Shown here in pieces: positions 52,462 through 61,150 of a DNA stretch of 64,000 bases. The position numbers and the translations under genes are program-made. The notes beneath the pieces were generated by a model. It ran no database searches, was not told the DNA's origin, and saw only the letters and a list, made by a program, of their open reading frames with translations. Position 1 is the first letter of the stretch. Each line of letters opens with the position of its first letter. Origin of the DNA: Trebonia sp963771985 (GTDB lineage Bacteria; Actinomycetota; Actinomycetes; Streptosporangiales; Streptosporangiaceae); the NCBI GenBank assembly GCA_963771985.1, contig CAVYVO010000004.1, positions 806,001-870,000 of the forward strand. Reading direction: 5' to 3'.

Positions 52462-55275
52462 ATGGGGTCGCGCGGCCGATCCATCCGGCTCAGAATCTAC
52501 TTTCTGGTAGCCATCCCGCTGATTACGATGCTCGGCTTGTTCGCTTACGTTGCGTATACGTCCGTAACGAACTGGCTCAACCAGGACCGGGCGCCGAACC
52601 TGATCAGGGCCACCTCCGAACCGCTGACGAACTTCGCCAACGTGTTGCAGGCCGAACGCAGGACCGCGGTCGTGTACCTGTCGCGACCAGACACCGCCAA
52701 CCTCACCGCCTACCAGAACGCCATCATGGCCACCAAGAGCGATGCGGTGCAGCTCGCGGTGGCGTTCAACTCACCGGGTACCAAGAGCAGCGCGAACGCG
52801 GCGGAGACCGCGGCCATCGGCAAGATGACCGCCCTGATCAACGGCATGACCCCGCTGCGCACCTCGGTCATCGGCAGGCAACTGGCCCCGCTAGACGCCT
52901 TTGCGGCCTACACGAATGTCATCGTCGGCCAAGGAGCGGTGCTTCAGGCCGCGGCGAACAGCATCACGGACGCGGCCGGCTCAAGGCAGGGCTTCGGGCT
53001 GATCTCGGTAGTCAGCGTCCAGGAAGACGTGTCGGAACAGGACGCGGTGCTGGCCGGAGCGCTCGCGAGCGGATCGCTGACGGGCCCCGACCGGGTGGCC
53101 TTCAGCCAGGCCGCGGGGCGGGAACAAAGCGACATGCTGTCGGCTGAGGCGCTACTCTCCCCGGCCGAACTCAAGACCTACAACACCACCTTGAACAGTC
53201 TGGCGCCGGCCGCATTGCAGAATGACCTGACCACCATCCAGCAGGCAGTCCCGGCCGGCGTCCCGCTGAGCGTGATGGAACGGCAGGGCCTGTCGCCTGC
53301 CTCCTGGCAGACCTTGACCGGCACGTGGGAGAAGGCGAGCAGCGCGGCGGGCACCGACGCCGCCAGCGCGGTGCTTGCCGGCAACCAGAATGTGGCGATC
53401 GACGCCAAGAGGCAGGTGTTCATTACGGCCGCGATCGGCGCGGCGGGCCTGATCCTCACGCTGATCGTCACGATCCTGCTCGCGCGGTCCATCAACCGCA
53501 GGCTCACCTTCCTCCGCCGCTCCGCCCTCACGCTGGCCGAAGAGCAGCTGCCCGCCGTGGTGGCCAGGCTGCGCCGCGGCGAGAGCGTGGACGTCGCGGC
53601 CGAGGCGCCGCCGCTGCGGGCCGGCAGCGACGAAATCGGCCAGGTGGGCCAGGCCATCGACACCGTGCGGCAGACCGCCATCAGGGCCGCCGTGGAAGAG
53701 GCGCGGCTGCGGCAGGGAATCAACGACGTGTTCCGGAACCTGGCCAGGCGCAACCAGTCCCTGCTGCAGCGCCAGCTCACCACGCTCGACGCCATGGAGC
53801 GCAAGGCCACCGACCCGGACGTGCTCGAGGACCTGTTCAAGCTCGATCACCTCACCACCCGGATGCGGCGGCACGCGGAAGGCCTCATCATCCTGTCCGG
53901 CTCGCCGCCGGGCCGCAGCTGGTCCGCTCCGGTCCGGCTGATCGACGTGATGCGCGGCGCCATCGCGGAGGTCGAGGACTACGCCCGGGTTGCCGTCGCG
54001 TCGCAGTCGAAGGCCGCGCTGGCCGGCTCCGCGGTGACCGACGTGATCCACCTGCTCGCCGAGCTGATCGAGAACGCCACCTCGCTGTCCCCGCCGTTCA
54101 CCCAGGTCCGGGTGAGCGGGGAGACCGTCGCCAACGGCTTCGCGATCGAGATCGAGGACCGGGGCCTGGGCATGACGCCCGCCCGCATGGCCGAGCTGAA
54201 CGAGCGGCTGTCCAACCCGCCGGACATCAACCCGGCCAACACCGAGCAGCTCGGCCTGTTCGTGGTCGGGCAGCTGGCCAGGCGGCACGGCATCAGCGTC
54301 ATGCTGCGACAGTCCCCGTACGGCGGCACGACCGCGGTCGCGCTGATCCCGCAGCGGCTGATCGTCGAGGAGGGCCCCGCGGCGATCACCGCCGGCGGTT
54401 CCGGGGGCGTCCCGATGGGCGCGGGACCGTCGCCGACCGCCCCCTACGCGCCGATCATCATGAACGGCGGCCCGAACGGCAACGGATACGGCGCGACGAA
54501 CGGCTCCTACGCACCCGCCGAAGGGTACGGCGGGTACGGGGGGCCGTACGACGGCGCTTACGCCGGTCCGGCCCCGGGTTCTTACGGGGGTAACGGCAGG
54601 CCGTACGCGGGTAATGGCGGGCCGTACGGCGGCAACGGCGGGTCCTACGGCAACGGCGGGTCCTACGGCGGCGGCCCCGCGGGTCCCGGCGGAAACGAGT
54701 CGTCGTATCCCGACCGGCCAGCGCCCAGCTTCACGCCGTCGGCGCCCGCTGGCTCCGGGGCGTTCGCGATGCCGCCGTCCGACCTCAGCTACCCGCCGAC
54801 GAACCAGGGCGGCGGTGCTTCATCCGAGGGACGCCGCGGGCGGCACAGCTCCGCCGACGTACCGGTGGTAACCGGGGTTCCGGTCTCGCGCTCCGCGGTT
54901 CCGCCAGAGTCCCCGTTCGATGTCTTCACCCCGCTGCACCGTGGTGAGCCGGACGCCCCGGCCGCCGCAGGCGGTCCGGCGGCACCAGGCGGTCCCGCCG
55001 ACGCTCCCTACGCGGAGTCTTATCCTGAGTACGGCAGGGGAGCCGCAGCCAGCGGCACGGAGGACTACAAGGGCTTGCCGCGCCGCGTGCGCCAGGCCAA
55101 CCTCGCTCCGCAACTTCGCTCCTCCGCGGCGGGCTCCGGGTCAACGGGGATTCCGCAAGCCGCCGCGCCATCGCTATCGGACATGCGGAACACGTTGTCG
55201 GCCATGCAACGCGGCTGGCAGCAAGGCCGCTCGCAGTCGCAACGGGACACGGAAGGCAGCGTTGATGGAGACTAA
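52462..55275 (+). CDS. cvnA: Conservon sensor kinase CvnA (NIT-HAMP-HATPase)
   Basis: This membrane sensor kinase of 937 residues has TM1 at about 11-33, an extracellular nitrate/nitrite-sensing-type (NIT) helical domain at about 45-310 (AERRTAVVYLSRPDTANLTA), TM2 at about 321-345, HAMP, a DHp-like region (NQSLLQRQLTTLDAMERKAT, LFKLDHLTTRMRRHAEGLII) and an ATPase domain with N box LLAELIENATSLSPPFTQVR and G box EIEDRGLGMTPARMAELNER. A long Gly/Tyr/Pro-rich tail of about 290 residues follows. It heads the cvnABCD operon, which resembles a eukaryote-like GTPase signalling unit at the membrane. It overlaps cvnB by 11 bp. Confidence 0.93.
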   Translation: MGSRGRSIRLRIYFLVAIPLITMLGLFAYVAYTSVTNWLNQDRAPNLIRATSEPLTNFANVLQAERRTAVVYLSRPDTANLTAYQNAIMATKSDAVQLAVAFNSPGTKSSANAAETAAIGKMTALINGMTPLRTSVIGRQLAPLDAFAAYTNVIVGQGAVLQAAANSITDAAGSRQGFGLISVVSVQEDVSEQDAVLAGALASGSLTGPDRVAFSQAAGREQSDMLSAEALLSPAELKTYNTTLNSLAPAALQNDLTTIQQAVPAGVPLSVMERQGLSPASWQTLTGTWEKASSAAGTDAASAVLAGNQNVAIDAKRQVFITAAIGAAGLILTLIVTILLARSINRRLTFLRRSALTLAEEQLPAVVARLRRGESVDVAAEAPPLRAGSDEIGQVGQAIDTVRQTAIRAAVEEARLRQGINDVFRNLARRNQSLLQRQLTTLDAMERKATDPDVLEDLFKLDHLTTRMRRHAEGLIILSGSPPGRSWSAPVRLIDVMRGAIAEVEDYARVAVASQSKAALAGSAVTDVIHLLAELIENATSLSPPFTQVRVSGETVANGFAIEIEDRGLGMTPARMAELNERLSNPPDINPANTEQLGLFVVGQLARRHGISVMLRQSPYGGTTAVALIPQRLIVEEGPAAITAGGSGGVPMGAGPSPTAPYAPIIMNGGPNGNGYGATNGSYAPAEGYGGYGGPYDGAYAGPAPGSYGGNGRPYAGNGGPYGGNGGSYGNGGSYGGGPAGPGGNESSYPDRPAPSFTPSAPAGSGAFAMPPSDLSYPPTNQGGGASSEGRRGRHSSADVPVVTGVPVSRSAVPPESPFDVFTPLHRGEPDAPAAAGGPAAPGGPADAPYAESYPEYGRGAAASGTEDYKGLPRRVRQANLAPQLRSSAAGSGSTGIPQAAAPSLSDMRNTLSAMQRGWQQGRSQSQRDTEGSVDGD

Positions 55276-55687
55276 TCACCACTATCCGGCGAGCCAGCTC
55301 GACTGGCTCCTCGATGACTTGGTGGTCAGAGTCGCGCACATCCAGCGAGCGGTGTTCCTGTCCCAGGACGGGCTGGCGCTTGGCGCCTCGCGCGGCCTCG
55401 ACCGGGCGGACGCGGAGCACCTGGCCGCCCTCGCCGCCGGGTTCCAGTCGCTAGCGCGCGGCGCCGGCCGGCACTTCGGCGGGGGCGAGGTCCGGCAGAC
55501 CATCATCGAGATGACCTCGGGCTTCCTTTTCGTGACGGCGGCCGGCCAGGGGACCTGCCTGGCCGTCCTCACCGAGGCCGAGGCCGACGTGGGCCTGGTG
55601 GCGTATGAGATGGCGGTCCTCGTGCAGCGCACCGGCGAGCACCTGCAGGTCACCATGCGGACGCCCTCCGCCTTACCGGGTAGCTAG
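55265..55687 (+). CDS. cvnB: Roadblock/LC7 domain protein CvnB
   Basis: This protein of 140 residues is a single roadblock/LC7 domain: LDWLLDDLVVRVAHIQRAVF, LSQDGLALGASRGLDRADAE, HLAALAAGFQSLARGAGRHF, LFVTAAGQGTCLAVLTEAEA and a C-terminal helix. ATG 55265 lies inside the cvnA end. In conservons this subunit is thought to act as a scaffold or GTPase-activating factor for CvnD. Confidence 0.93.
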   Translation: METNHHYPASQLDWLLDDLVVRVAHIQRAVFLSQDGLALGASRGLDRADAEHLAALAAGFQSLARGAGRHFGGGEVRQTIIEMTSGFLFVTAAGQGTCLAVLTEAEADVGLVAYEMAVLVQRTGEHLQVTMRTPSALPGS

Positions 55688-55698
55688 GAAGAAGCGCC

Positions 55699-56076
55699 AT
55701 GCCGTCAAACGACGAGCGCTGGCTCGACGCGCAGGCCGGCCCCGTGGTCCGCCCGTACGCGCTGACCCGGGGCAGGACGCGGCACTCCGGCGAGGCATTC
55801 GACCTCGTCGCGACGGTGACCGCCACCCGCACGGGAGTGCTGGACCCGACCGCGCTGGCGCCCGAACACATATCCGTCCTGCAACTCGCCCGTGCGCCGA
55901 CAACGGTGGTGGACATCGCCTCAGATGTCGACCTACCGCTCGGCGTGGTCCGCATCTTGCTGGCGGACCTACGTGAACTCGGCCTTGTCGCCATCCGTGC
56001 ACCTGTCTCGACGAAGGCGCAGCAGGTTGACAGGAATACGCTCAGGGAGGTCCTCCATGGCCTACGGGGGCTATGA
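55699..56076 (+). CDS. cvnC: DUF742 protein CvnC
   Basis: This protein of 125 residues has the DUF742 pattern: VVRPYALTRGRTRHSGEAFD, then a winged-helix-like region (LAPEHISVLQLARAPTTVVD, IASDVDLPLGVVRILLADLR, LGLVAIRAP). GAAGAAG precedes ATG 55699. It overlaps cvnD by 20 bp. Confidence 0.93.
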   Translation: MPSNDERWLDAQAGPVVRPYALTRGRTRHSGEAFDLVATVTATRTGVLDPTALAPEHISVLQLARAPTTVVDIASDVDLPLGVVRILLADLRELGLVAIRAPVSTKAQQVDRNTLREVLHGLRGL

Positions 56077-56914
56077 CGCCAGTGCCGCTGCCCAGCGCGG
56101 CCACCGCGCGATAAAGATCTTGCTAGCAGGCGGCTTCGGAGTCGGCAAGACGACTCTCGTCGGCGCCGTGAGCGAGATCCGGCCACTGCGCACCGAGGAG
56201 CCGCTCACCGAAAACAGCGTCAGGACGGACAACACCGCGGGCGTGGAGCGCAAGACCACCACCACCGTCGCGATGGACTTCGGGCGGATCACGCTGCGAG
56301 AAGACCTGGTGCTGTACTTGTTCGGCACACCAGGGCAGGAGCGGTTCTGGTTCATGTGGGACGAGCTCGCCCTCGGCGCCCTCGGTGCCGTGGTGCTCGC
56401 CGACACCAGGCGGCTTTCCGACTGCTTCCCGGCGATCGACTACTTCGAGCGACGCGAAATTCCGTTCATCGTCGCCCTCAACTGCTTCGACGGCGCGCGC
56501 CGGTACGCGGTCGAAGATGTCCGCGTCGCACTCGATCTCGACCCGGGCCTGCCGATCGTCACGTGCGACGCGCGGTCGCGGGAATCGGCTAAAGAGGTCT
56601 TGATCGCGCTGGTCGAGCACGTGCTCACGGTGGCGGACGAGCCAAGTCTCCCGGTAAGGGGCGGCTTATTTCCTTTATTCCGAACGGACGCGTTAGTTCC
56701 CGCCCATGAGCCCGCCAATCTCCGGCGGGCTCATTTGTTCAGGCGTGTTTCTCTCAGGAACAGCGAAGGACGGCCCAGACGGCCTTGCCGTGGCCTTCGA
56801 TGGGCGACCAGCCCCAGACGTAGCTCAGCGCGCCGACGATCTGCAGCCCGCGACCGCTCTCCCCCGTCCAGCCGGGAGCCCGCGGCGCCGGAGCCTCATC
56901 GCTCGGATCGGTGA
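56057..56914 (+). CDS. cvnD: Small Ras-like GTPase CvnD with an abnormal C-terminal extension
   Basis: The GTPase core (about residues 1-195) is complete: P-loop ILLAGGFGVGKTTLVGAVSE, switch region TDNTAGVERKTTTTVAMDFG, G3 LYLFGTPGQERFWFMWDELA, G4 FIVALNCFDGARRYAVEDVR, and the usual end at LVEHVLTVADE. Normally such proteins stop here. In this frame reading continues another 85 residues of Arg/Ser-rich sequence through an R2 motif (56678-56703) and the terminator at 56706-56734, into the antisense of the next gene. A neighbouring frame has TAA at about 56655, just before the R2 motif. The original stop was probably lost by a small indel or repeat insertion. Confidence 0.88.
   Translation: MAYGGYDASAAAQRGHRAIKILLAGGFGVGKTTLVGAVSEIRPLRTEEPLTENSVRTDNTAGVERKTTTTVAMDFGRITLREDLVLYLFGTPGQERFWFMWDELALGALGAVVLADTRRLSDCFPAIDYFERREIPFIVALNCFDGARRYAVEDVRVALDLDPGLPIVTCDARSRESAKEVLIALVEHVLTVADEPSLPVRGGLFPLFRTDALVPAHEPANLRRAHLFRRVSLRNSEGRPRRPCRGLRWATSPRRSSARRRSAARDRSPPSSREPAAPEPHRSDR
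56678..56703 (+). repeat. R2-like repeat motif at the cvnD 3' end
   Basis: ATTCCGAACGGACGCGTTAG followed by TTCCCG shares CCGAACGG with R2 and lies where the cvnD stop codon is expected. The match is weaker than in uvrD or purH. Confidence 0.5.
56706..56734. terminator. Terminator of the cvn operon
   Basis: ATGAGCCCGCC pairs perfectly with GGCGGGCTCAT across AATCTCC, followed by TTGTTC. It separates the cvn operon from the convergent anti-sigma-like gene. Confidence 0.8.
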
Positions 56915-57314
56915 CCGCGAGCATGACCTCGCCGACCCGGCGGAGCAGGCACAGCCGCAGCGCGGACGACGCGCCCGACCCAGGCGAGACGACCTGGGGG
57001 GCGGTGCGCAGTCCGTGCCGGACCGCGTTCACGACCAGTTCGGCGATGATGAGCTCGGCGTCGTCGATCAGGTACCCCAGACCCCAGCCAGTCAGCAGCT
57101 CGCGCACGAACTGCCGTGCGGTCCTGGCCTCCTCAGGGACGGGGCTGAGCGGTCGGCTGGTCACGGCAGGCGTCTCCCACCAGGCTGATGGCACCGGCAG
57201 GTATTGCGGCGGGGACGCCGACGGGACGGGGATGCTGACTACCTCGTCGTCATCATCCCCCGGCTCGTAAGCAACCCTCAGGTGAGCCACCGCAACCGCT
57301 TTCTGCATCGTCAT
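56754..57314 (-). CDS. HATPase_c anti-sigma/serine-kinase-like regulatory protein
   Basis: This protein of about 186 residues ends in a GHKL ATPase domain: ARTARQFVRELLTGWGLGYL, N box DAELIIAELVVNAVRHGLRT, G1-like VTDPSDEAPAPR and G2 GESGRGLQIVGALSYVWGWS. Such stand-alone ATPases resemble SpoIIAB/RsbW anti-sigma factors and are very common in mycelial actinomycetes. ATG 57314 is chosen (AAGG upstream); the frame extends further. Convergent with cvnD and divergent from the DUF397 gene. Confidence 0.85.
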   Translation of the reverse strand: MTMQKAVAVAHLRVAYEPGDDDDEVVSIPVPSASPPQYLPVPSAWWETPAVTSRPLSPVPEEARTARQFVRELLTGWGLGYLIDDAELIIAELVVNAVRHGLRTAPQVVSPGSGASSALRLCLLRRVGEVMLAVTDPSDEAPAPRAPGWTGESGRGLQIVGALSYVWGWSPIEGHGKAVWAVLRCS

Positions 57315-57613
57315 GGGGGCCTTAAAAGCCTTGTCTGTCGCACTATGTGGGGTATGCCTCGCTTGTATGGTGCCTGATATATTGTGCAAATGCAAGACCC
57401 GGATGCACGTTCATCCGGACGTGCACACGGGATCCATGCACCGTATGGCTTCCGCTACCGAGGGCCTGCCTCGCCGCTGGGCGACGTCACGGAGGGACGG
57501 TGGGGTTCGTAGTCGCGAGGCACCCCAGCCGAATCGGCTGACACACCTAGCACGCCTCACGCCAAGAGCCGGATGACGGCAACGGGCCACGTGTTTAACG
57601 ATACGTGATCGAC

Positions 57614-57632
57614 TGATCACTTTTAGTGATCA
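57614..57632. promoter_or_regulatory. TGATCACT-N3-AGTGATCA palindrome upstream of the DUF397 gene
   Basis: A perfect 8-bp inverted repeat with a 3-nt spacer lies about 50 bp before the DUF397 start; the half-site GTGATCGA occurs just upstream at 57605. It is a plausible operator for the nearby XRE regulator. The rest of the 57315-57680 gap shows no gene. Confidence 0.55.
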
Positions 57633-57680
57633 ATGGGAGGTGTCCTAGCAGAAGCTCCCCGATGCGTCACTGGAAGGAAC

Positions 57681-57926
57681 ATGAGTCACACCTACAACGG
57701 CATGCCAGCCTCAGAACTCGCCGGCGTTACCTGGCGGAAGAGCCAGCACAGCAACCCCAACGGGGCGTGCGTCGAGGTGGCTACCCTGGCGGGCGGCGAA
57801 ATCGCCGTCAGGAACTCCCGCTTCCCGAGCGGCCCGGTGCTGGTCTACACCCGTGCGGAGATAGCCGCATTCCTCGCCGGAGCCAAAGACGGCGAGTTCG
57901 ACTACGTGCTGTCATCACCCCTTTAA
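57681..57926 (+). CDS. DUF397 protein
   Basis: This protein of 81 residues shows the DUF397 pattern: GVTWRKSQHSNPNGACVEVA, EIAVRNSRFPSGPVLVYTRA, EIAAFLAGAKDGEFD. GGAAGGAA precedes ATG 57681. DUF397 genes are almost always beside an XRE-DUF5753 regulator, as here, and the pair is thought to act as a toxin-antitoxin-like or developmental switch (bldB/whiJ-type). The partner begins 172 bp downstream. Confidence 0.9.
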   Translation: MSHTYNGMPASELAGVTWRKSQHSNPNGACVEVATLAGGEIAVRNSRFPSGPVLVYTRAEIAAFLAGAKDGEFDYVLSSPL

Positions 57927-58097
57927 GCAGCGCGTTAAGCGGTTGCCACATATATGCAAACGATCGCAGGAAACATGGATGGCTTCAGATATCTATTTAA
58001 TTGTCATCCGCTCCCCTTTCGCAATGGCATGATTGCATGCGACACTGACGCATGCCCATCACTATGACCGGACGTTGGGCGAGCGAGGAGGGGCGCG

Positions 58098-59000
58098 ATG
58101 CTGTCGTCTGAGGACTCCGCCTGGGAGGCCCCGCAATCACTGTTCGGCCCGCGCTCCGCGGGGCCGACCGTGCAGCGGCTGGTGCTCGGCGGCCACCTGC
58201 GCCGACTCCGTGAAGAGGCCTTCATCACGACGGAGCAAGCGGCTGCCGCGATCCGCGGGTCCCACTCCAAGATCAGCCGCATGGAGCACGGCAGGGTCGG
58301 GTTCAAGGACCGGGACATCGCTGATCTGCTGACCCTCTACGGGGTGACCAGCGGGGAAGAGCGGCAGGCACTGCTCACGCTGGCACGGGAAGCGAACACA
58401 CCGGGCTGGTGGCAGGGCTATTCGGACATCTTGCCGCACTGGGTAGAGCCCTACTTCGGCTTGGAGGCCGCGGCGTCGTTCATCCGGAACTACGAGCTGC
58501 AGTTCGTTCCCGGGCTGCTGCAGACAGAAGGCTACGCCCGCGCGCTCATCCGGCTTGGCAACGCCGCCACCGAGGACGGCGTCATGCGCCGTGCGGAGGC
58601 CAGGCTCTCCCGGCAGGAGATTCTCAGCCGGGACACCCCGCCACGGCTGTGGGCGGTCATGGACGAGGGCGCGCTGCGCCGTTCGATCGGCGGCAAGGCC
58701 GTCATGCGCGAGCAGATCCGGCACCTCATCGACATGTGCGACCACCCGGCGGTGACGCTGCAGATCCTGCCGTTCCAGATCGGCGCGCACCCGGCGATGG
58801 GCGGCCCGTTCACGATCCTGCGGTTCTCCGAGCCCGACCTGCGCGACGTCGTCTACATCGAGCAGCTGACAAGCGCCCTCTACCTCGACAAGCCGGCCGA
58901 GGTCGACAGCTACCTCGAGGTAATGGAGCAGCTCTGCCTCCAGGCCGAGCCGGCCGCCAAGACGCCGGAAATCCTCAAGGCCGCCTACGATAACCTCTGA
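58098..59000 (+). CDS. XRE-family regulator with DUF5753 domain
   Basis: This regulator of 300 residues has an N-terminal helix-turn-helix (LGGHLRRLREEAFITTEQAA, IRGSHSKISRMEHGRVGFKD) and a DUF5753 domain (EAAASFIRNYELQFVPGLLQ, RQEILSRDTPPRLWAVMDEG, AVTLQILPFQIGAHPAMGGP). GAGGAGGGG precedes ATG 58098. It forms the typical pair with the DUF397 gene. Ends at a strong terminator. Confidence 0.93.
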   Translation: MLSSEDSAWEAPQSLFGPRSAGPTVQRLVLGGHLRRLREEAFITTEQAAAAIRGSHSKISRMEHGRVGFKDRDIADLLTLYGVTSGEERQALLTLAREANTPGWWQGYSDILPHWVEPYFGLEAAASFIRNYELQFVPGLLQTEGYARALIRLGNAATEDGVMRRAEARLSRQEILSRDTPPRLWAVMDEGALRRSIGGKAVMREQIRHLIDMCDHPAVTLQILPFQIGAHPAMGGPFTILRFSEPDLRDVVYIEQLTSALYLDKPAEVDSYLEVMEQLCLQAEPAAKTPEILKAAYDNL

Positions 59001-59011
59001 CCGTACGCACG

Positions 59012-59051
59012 CGACGAGGCCCCGCCCGGGATTCCGGGCGGGGCCTCGTCG
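59012..59051. terminator. Bidirectional terminator, 18-bp perfect stem
   Basis: CGACGAGGCCCCGCCCGG (59012-59029) pairs perfectly with 59034-59051 across a 4-nt loop (GATT), between the convergent XRE and permease genes. Confidence 0.9.
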
Positions 59052-59066
59052 ATCACTCGGGTGCTG

Positions 59067-60638
59067 TTACCCTTCCTCGGGTACAAGGGTTGGGGTGGCC
59101 CGGGTCAGGGTCTCCTTACGGAAGAATGCGGGTTTGGCGAACCTGATCCAGATGCCCGCGATAAGGCCTGCCAGCGCCGCGAAGAAGGCGATCAGGAACA
59201 CGCCGCCGATGTACCAGTGCGGCCAGAACGGCATCAGCCAGGACGTGTAGCTGTTGGCCGTCGCCACGTCCCAGTCCTCCCAGAGGCTCCAGCCGCCGGC
59301 GAAGTACATGATCAGGCCGCCGAGCACCGGCAGGATGCCCTGCATCCACAGGTTGCGGGCACTCGAGGTGAGCGTCTTGCGGTAGTACCAGGCGCAGGCG
59401 AACCCGGTGAGCCCGTAGTAGAAGGCGATGTAGAGGCCGATCGCGGTCACCGCGTCCAAGATCATGTACCCGTGTGCCAGGTAGTTGAACGGGACGTAGA
59501 GCGCGATCGAGATGAGGCCCATCGCGACCGTCGAGACGGTCGGCGTGAGGTAGCGCGGGTGCATCCTGGTGAAGATCTTCGGGAGCGCCCCGTAGACCGC
59601 CATCGACAGGGTGGTGCGCGCCGTCGGCAGGATCGTCGTCTGCGTCGACGCCGCCGCGGAGCTGAGCACCATGAGGATCAGCAGCCGGGCGAGGATCGAC
59701 CCGATGCCGGAGCCGCCGAACACCTCGGTCCCGAGTATCGACAGGACGTCACCCGCGTTTGCCGGGTTGCCCAGGCCTGTCCCCGTCTTTCCGACGCCGG
59801 CGAACGATTGCGCGGCGAGGATCGTGATCACGTAGGTGACCAGCAGGATGAACGTGGAGATGATCGCCGCGCGCCCCGGCGTCCGCTCCTTGTCCGCCGT
59901 CTCCTCGTTGACGGAGACCGCGGTATCCCAGCCCCAGTAGATGAAGAGCATCAGGATGAGGCCGCTCACGAACGCGGAGAAGCTCGAGATGTGGAACGGG
60001 TTGAACCACGAGAGCGTCGGGTGAATCGATGTGCTCGGGTGATGACCGGTCCCCACCCGGACGAGCGCGACCACCGAGAAGAGCAGCAGCATGACCACCT
60101 CGATGCTCAGCAGCACCCGCTGGAACATCGCGGACACCTCGATGCCCCGGTAGCAGATGTACGACATCGCGATGATCCAGAGCACGCCGACCAGCAGCAC
60201 CCAGCCGCTCGTCGGGTCCTGGCCGATGCCGTGAGCGCCGAAGAGCTGGAACACGTACTGCCCGGCGATCTGCGCCAAGCTGGCCATGACCAGCACGTCA
60301 GCGGCGACGATCCCCCAGCCGCCCGCCCAGCCGGTCTTCGGCCCGAACGCGCGTGACGCCCAGGTGAACGTCGTGCCGCAGTCGGGGTCCGCCTTGTTCA
60401 GCTCGCTGTACCCGATCGAGGTCAGCAGCATCGGGATGAACGCGAACAGCGCGACGACCGGGGCCCCGAGCCCGACGGCCGCGACGATAAGTCCCAACGT
60501 GGCGGCCAGGCTGTAGGCAGGAGCAGTAGAGGCCACCCCCATGACGACGCTGGAGACCAGCCCCAGCGCGCCGGACTTCAGGCCCTTGTCCACTTGCTGT
60601 TCGACGACGACCGGCGACGTGCCCTCAGCAGTAGCCAT
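59067..60638 (-). CDS. APC-superfamily amino acid permease
   Basis: This membrane protein of 523 residues has about twelve helices and the APC signature near TM1 (VVMGVASTAPAYSLAATLGL), then YSELNKADPDCGTTFTWASR, FGPKTGWAGGWGIVAADVLV, and YWGWDTAVSVNEETADKERT on TM6/7. It imports an amino acid or amine with protons. The cytosolic C-terminus is short. The substrate is not indicated by neighbours. Confidence 0.9.
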   Translation of the reverse strand: MATAEGTSPVVVEQQVDKGLKSGALGLVSSVVMGVASTAPAYSLAATLGLIVAAVGLGAPVVALFAFIPMLLTSIGYSELNKADPDCGTTFTWASRAFGPKTGWAGGWGIVAADVLVMASLAQIAGQYVFQLFGAHGIGQDPTSGWVLLVGVLWIIAMSYICYRGIEVSAMFQRVLLSIEVVMLLLFSVVALVRVGTGHHPSTSIHPTLSWFNPFHISSFSAFVSGLILMLFIYWGWDTAVSVNEETADKERTPGRAAIISTFILLVTYVITILAAQSFAGVGKTGTGLGNPANAGDVLSILGTEVFGGSGIGSILARLLILMVLSSAAASTQTTILPTARTTLSMAVYGALPKIFTRMHPRYLTPTVSTVAMGLISIALYVPFNYLAHGYMILDAVTAIGLYIAFYYGLTGFACAWYYRKTLTSSARNLWMQGILPVLGGLIMYFAGGWSLWEDWDVATANSYTSWLMPFWPHWYIGGVFLIAFFAALAGLIAGIWIRFAKPAFFRKETLTRATPTLVPEEG

Positions 60639-60883
60639 GCCTCACCCCTCTCTACGGTGCTATGCGACGGTTTTAGCACAAAAACCGATTAAAAACGAGG
60701 TATTCAGTGGTCACAAGCTAGGTCAACCTTCGGAAACGGAAGCCGCACCCCTCACCGGCGCGCCGCGATCCGCGCGGTGGCCGACGATCCAGGAGGTCCG
60801 GGCGGCTATCGGCGCCGACCAGACACCGCCCGAAGCGGCACCAGCGGCTTTCCCGGGCTCCCCGGACAGGCGAGCCTGTGGGT

Positions 60884-60910
60884 CGGTTGCGCGATCGACC
60901 AGACTAGGGC
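60884..60910 (+). repeat. R3-like single palindrome, copy 3
   Basis: CGGTTGCGCGATCGACCAGA followed by CTAGGGC corresponds to one half of R3 with two changes. It includes the GATCGACC and CTAGGG parts of copy 2. Confidence 0.6.
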
Positions 60911-61105
60911 TTGCCGGTTATCTAGCTGGCCATCCCGGGGCGTGCCCGGGGGCGCGCCGTCCCGTGGCTGCGCACGGTGGTGCACGAGTCGCCCATGGGT
61001 GCTGCCCGCTCGGCCCGCTCCATGATCACGAATCTTTTTCGTACGTATAGGATGAATTATTTACTTTGTAAAAAATGTTTTCGCAATCATGCGGGTTGAC
61101 TGCCT

Positions 61106-61130
61106 GCCGCCCGGTACGGGTGCGGGCGGC
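61106..61130. terminator. Hairpin downstream of the response regulator
   Basis: GCCGCCCG (61106-61113) pairs with CGGGCGGC (61123-61130), 21 bp beyond the stop of the minus-strand response regulator. Confidence 0.65.
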
Positions 61131-61150
61131 GTGCACCGCCGGATGTAGCG

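Larger units (their letters stand above)
60639..61150. other. Intergenic stretch without a gene
   Basis: No frame shows coding character. The stretch holds the permease promoter region, an R3-like element at 60884-60910, an AT-rich block around 61035-61085 and a hairpin at 61106-61130. Confidence 0.6.
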
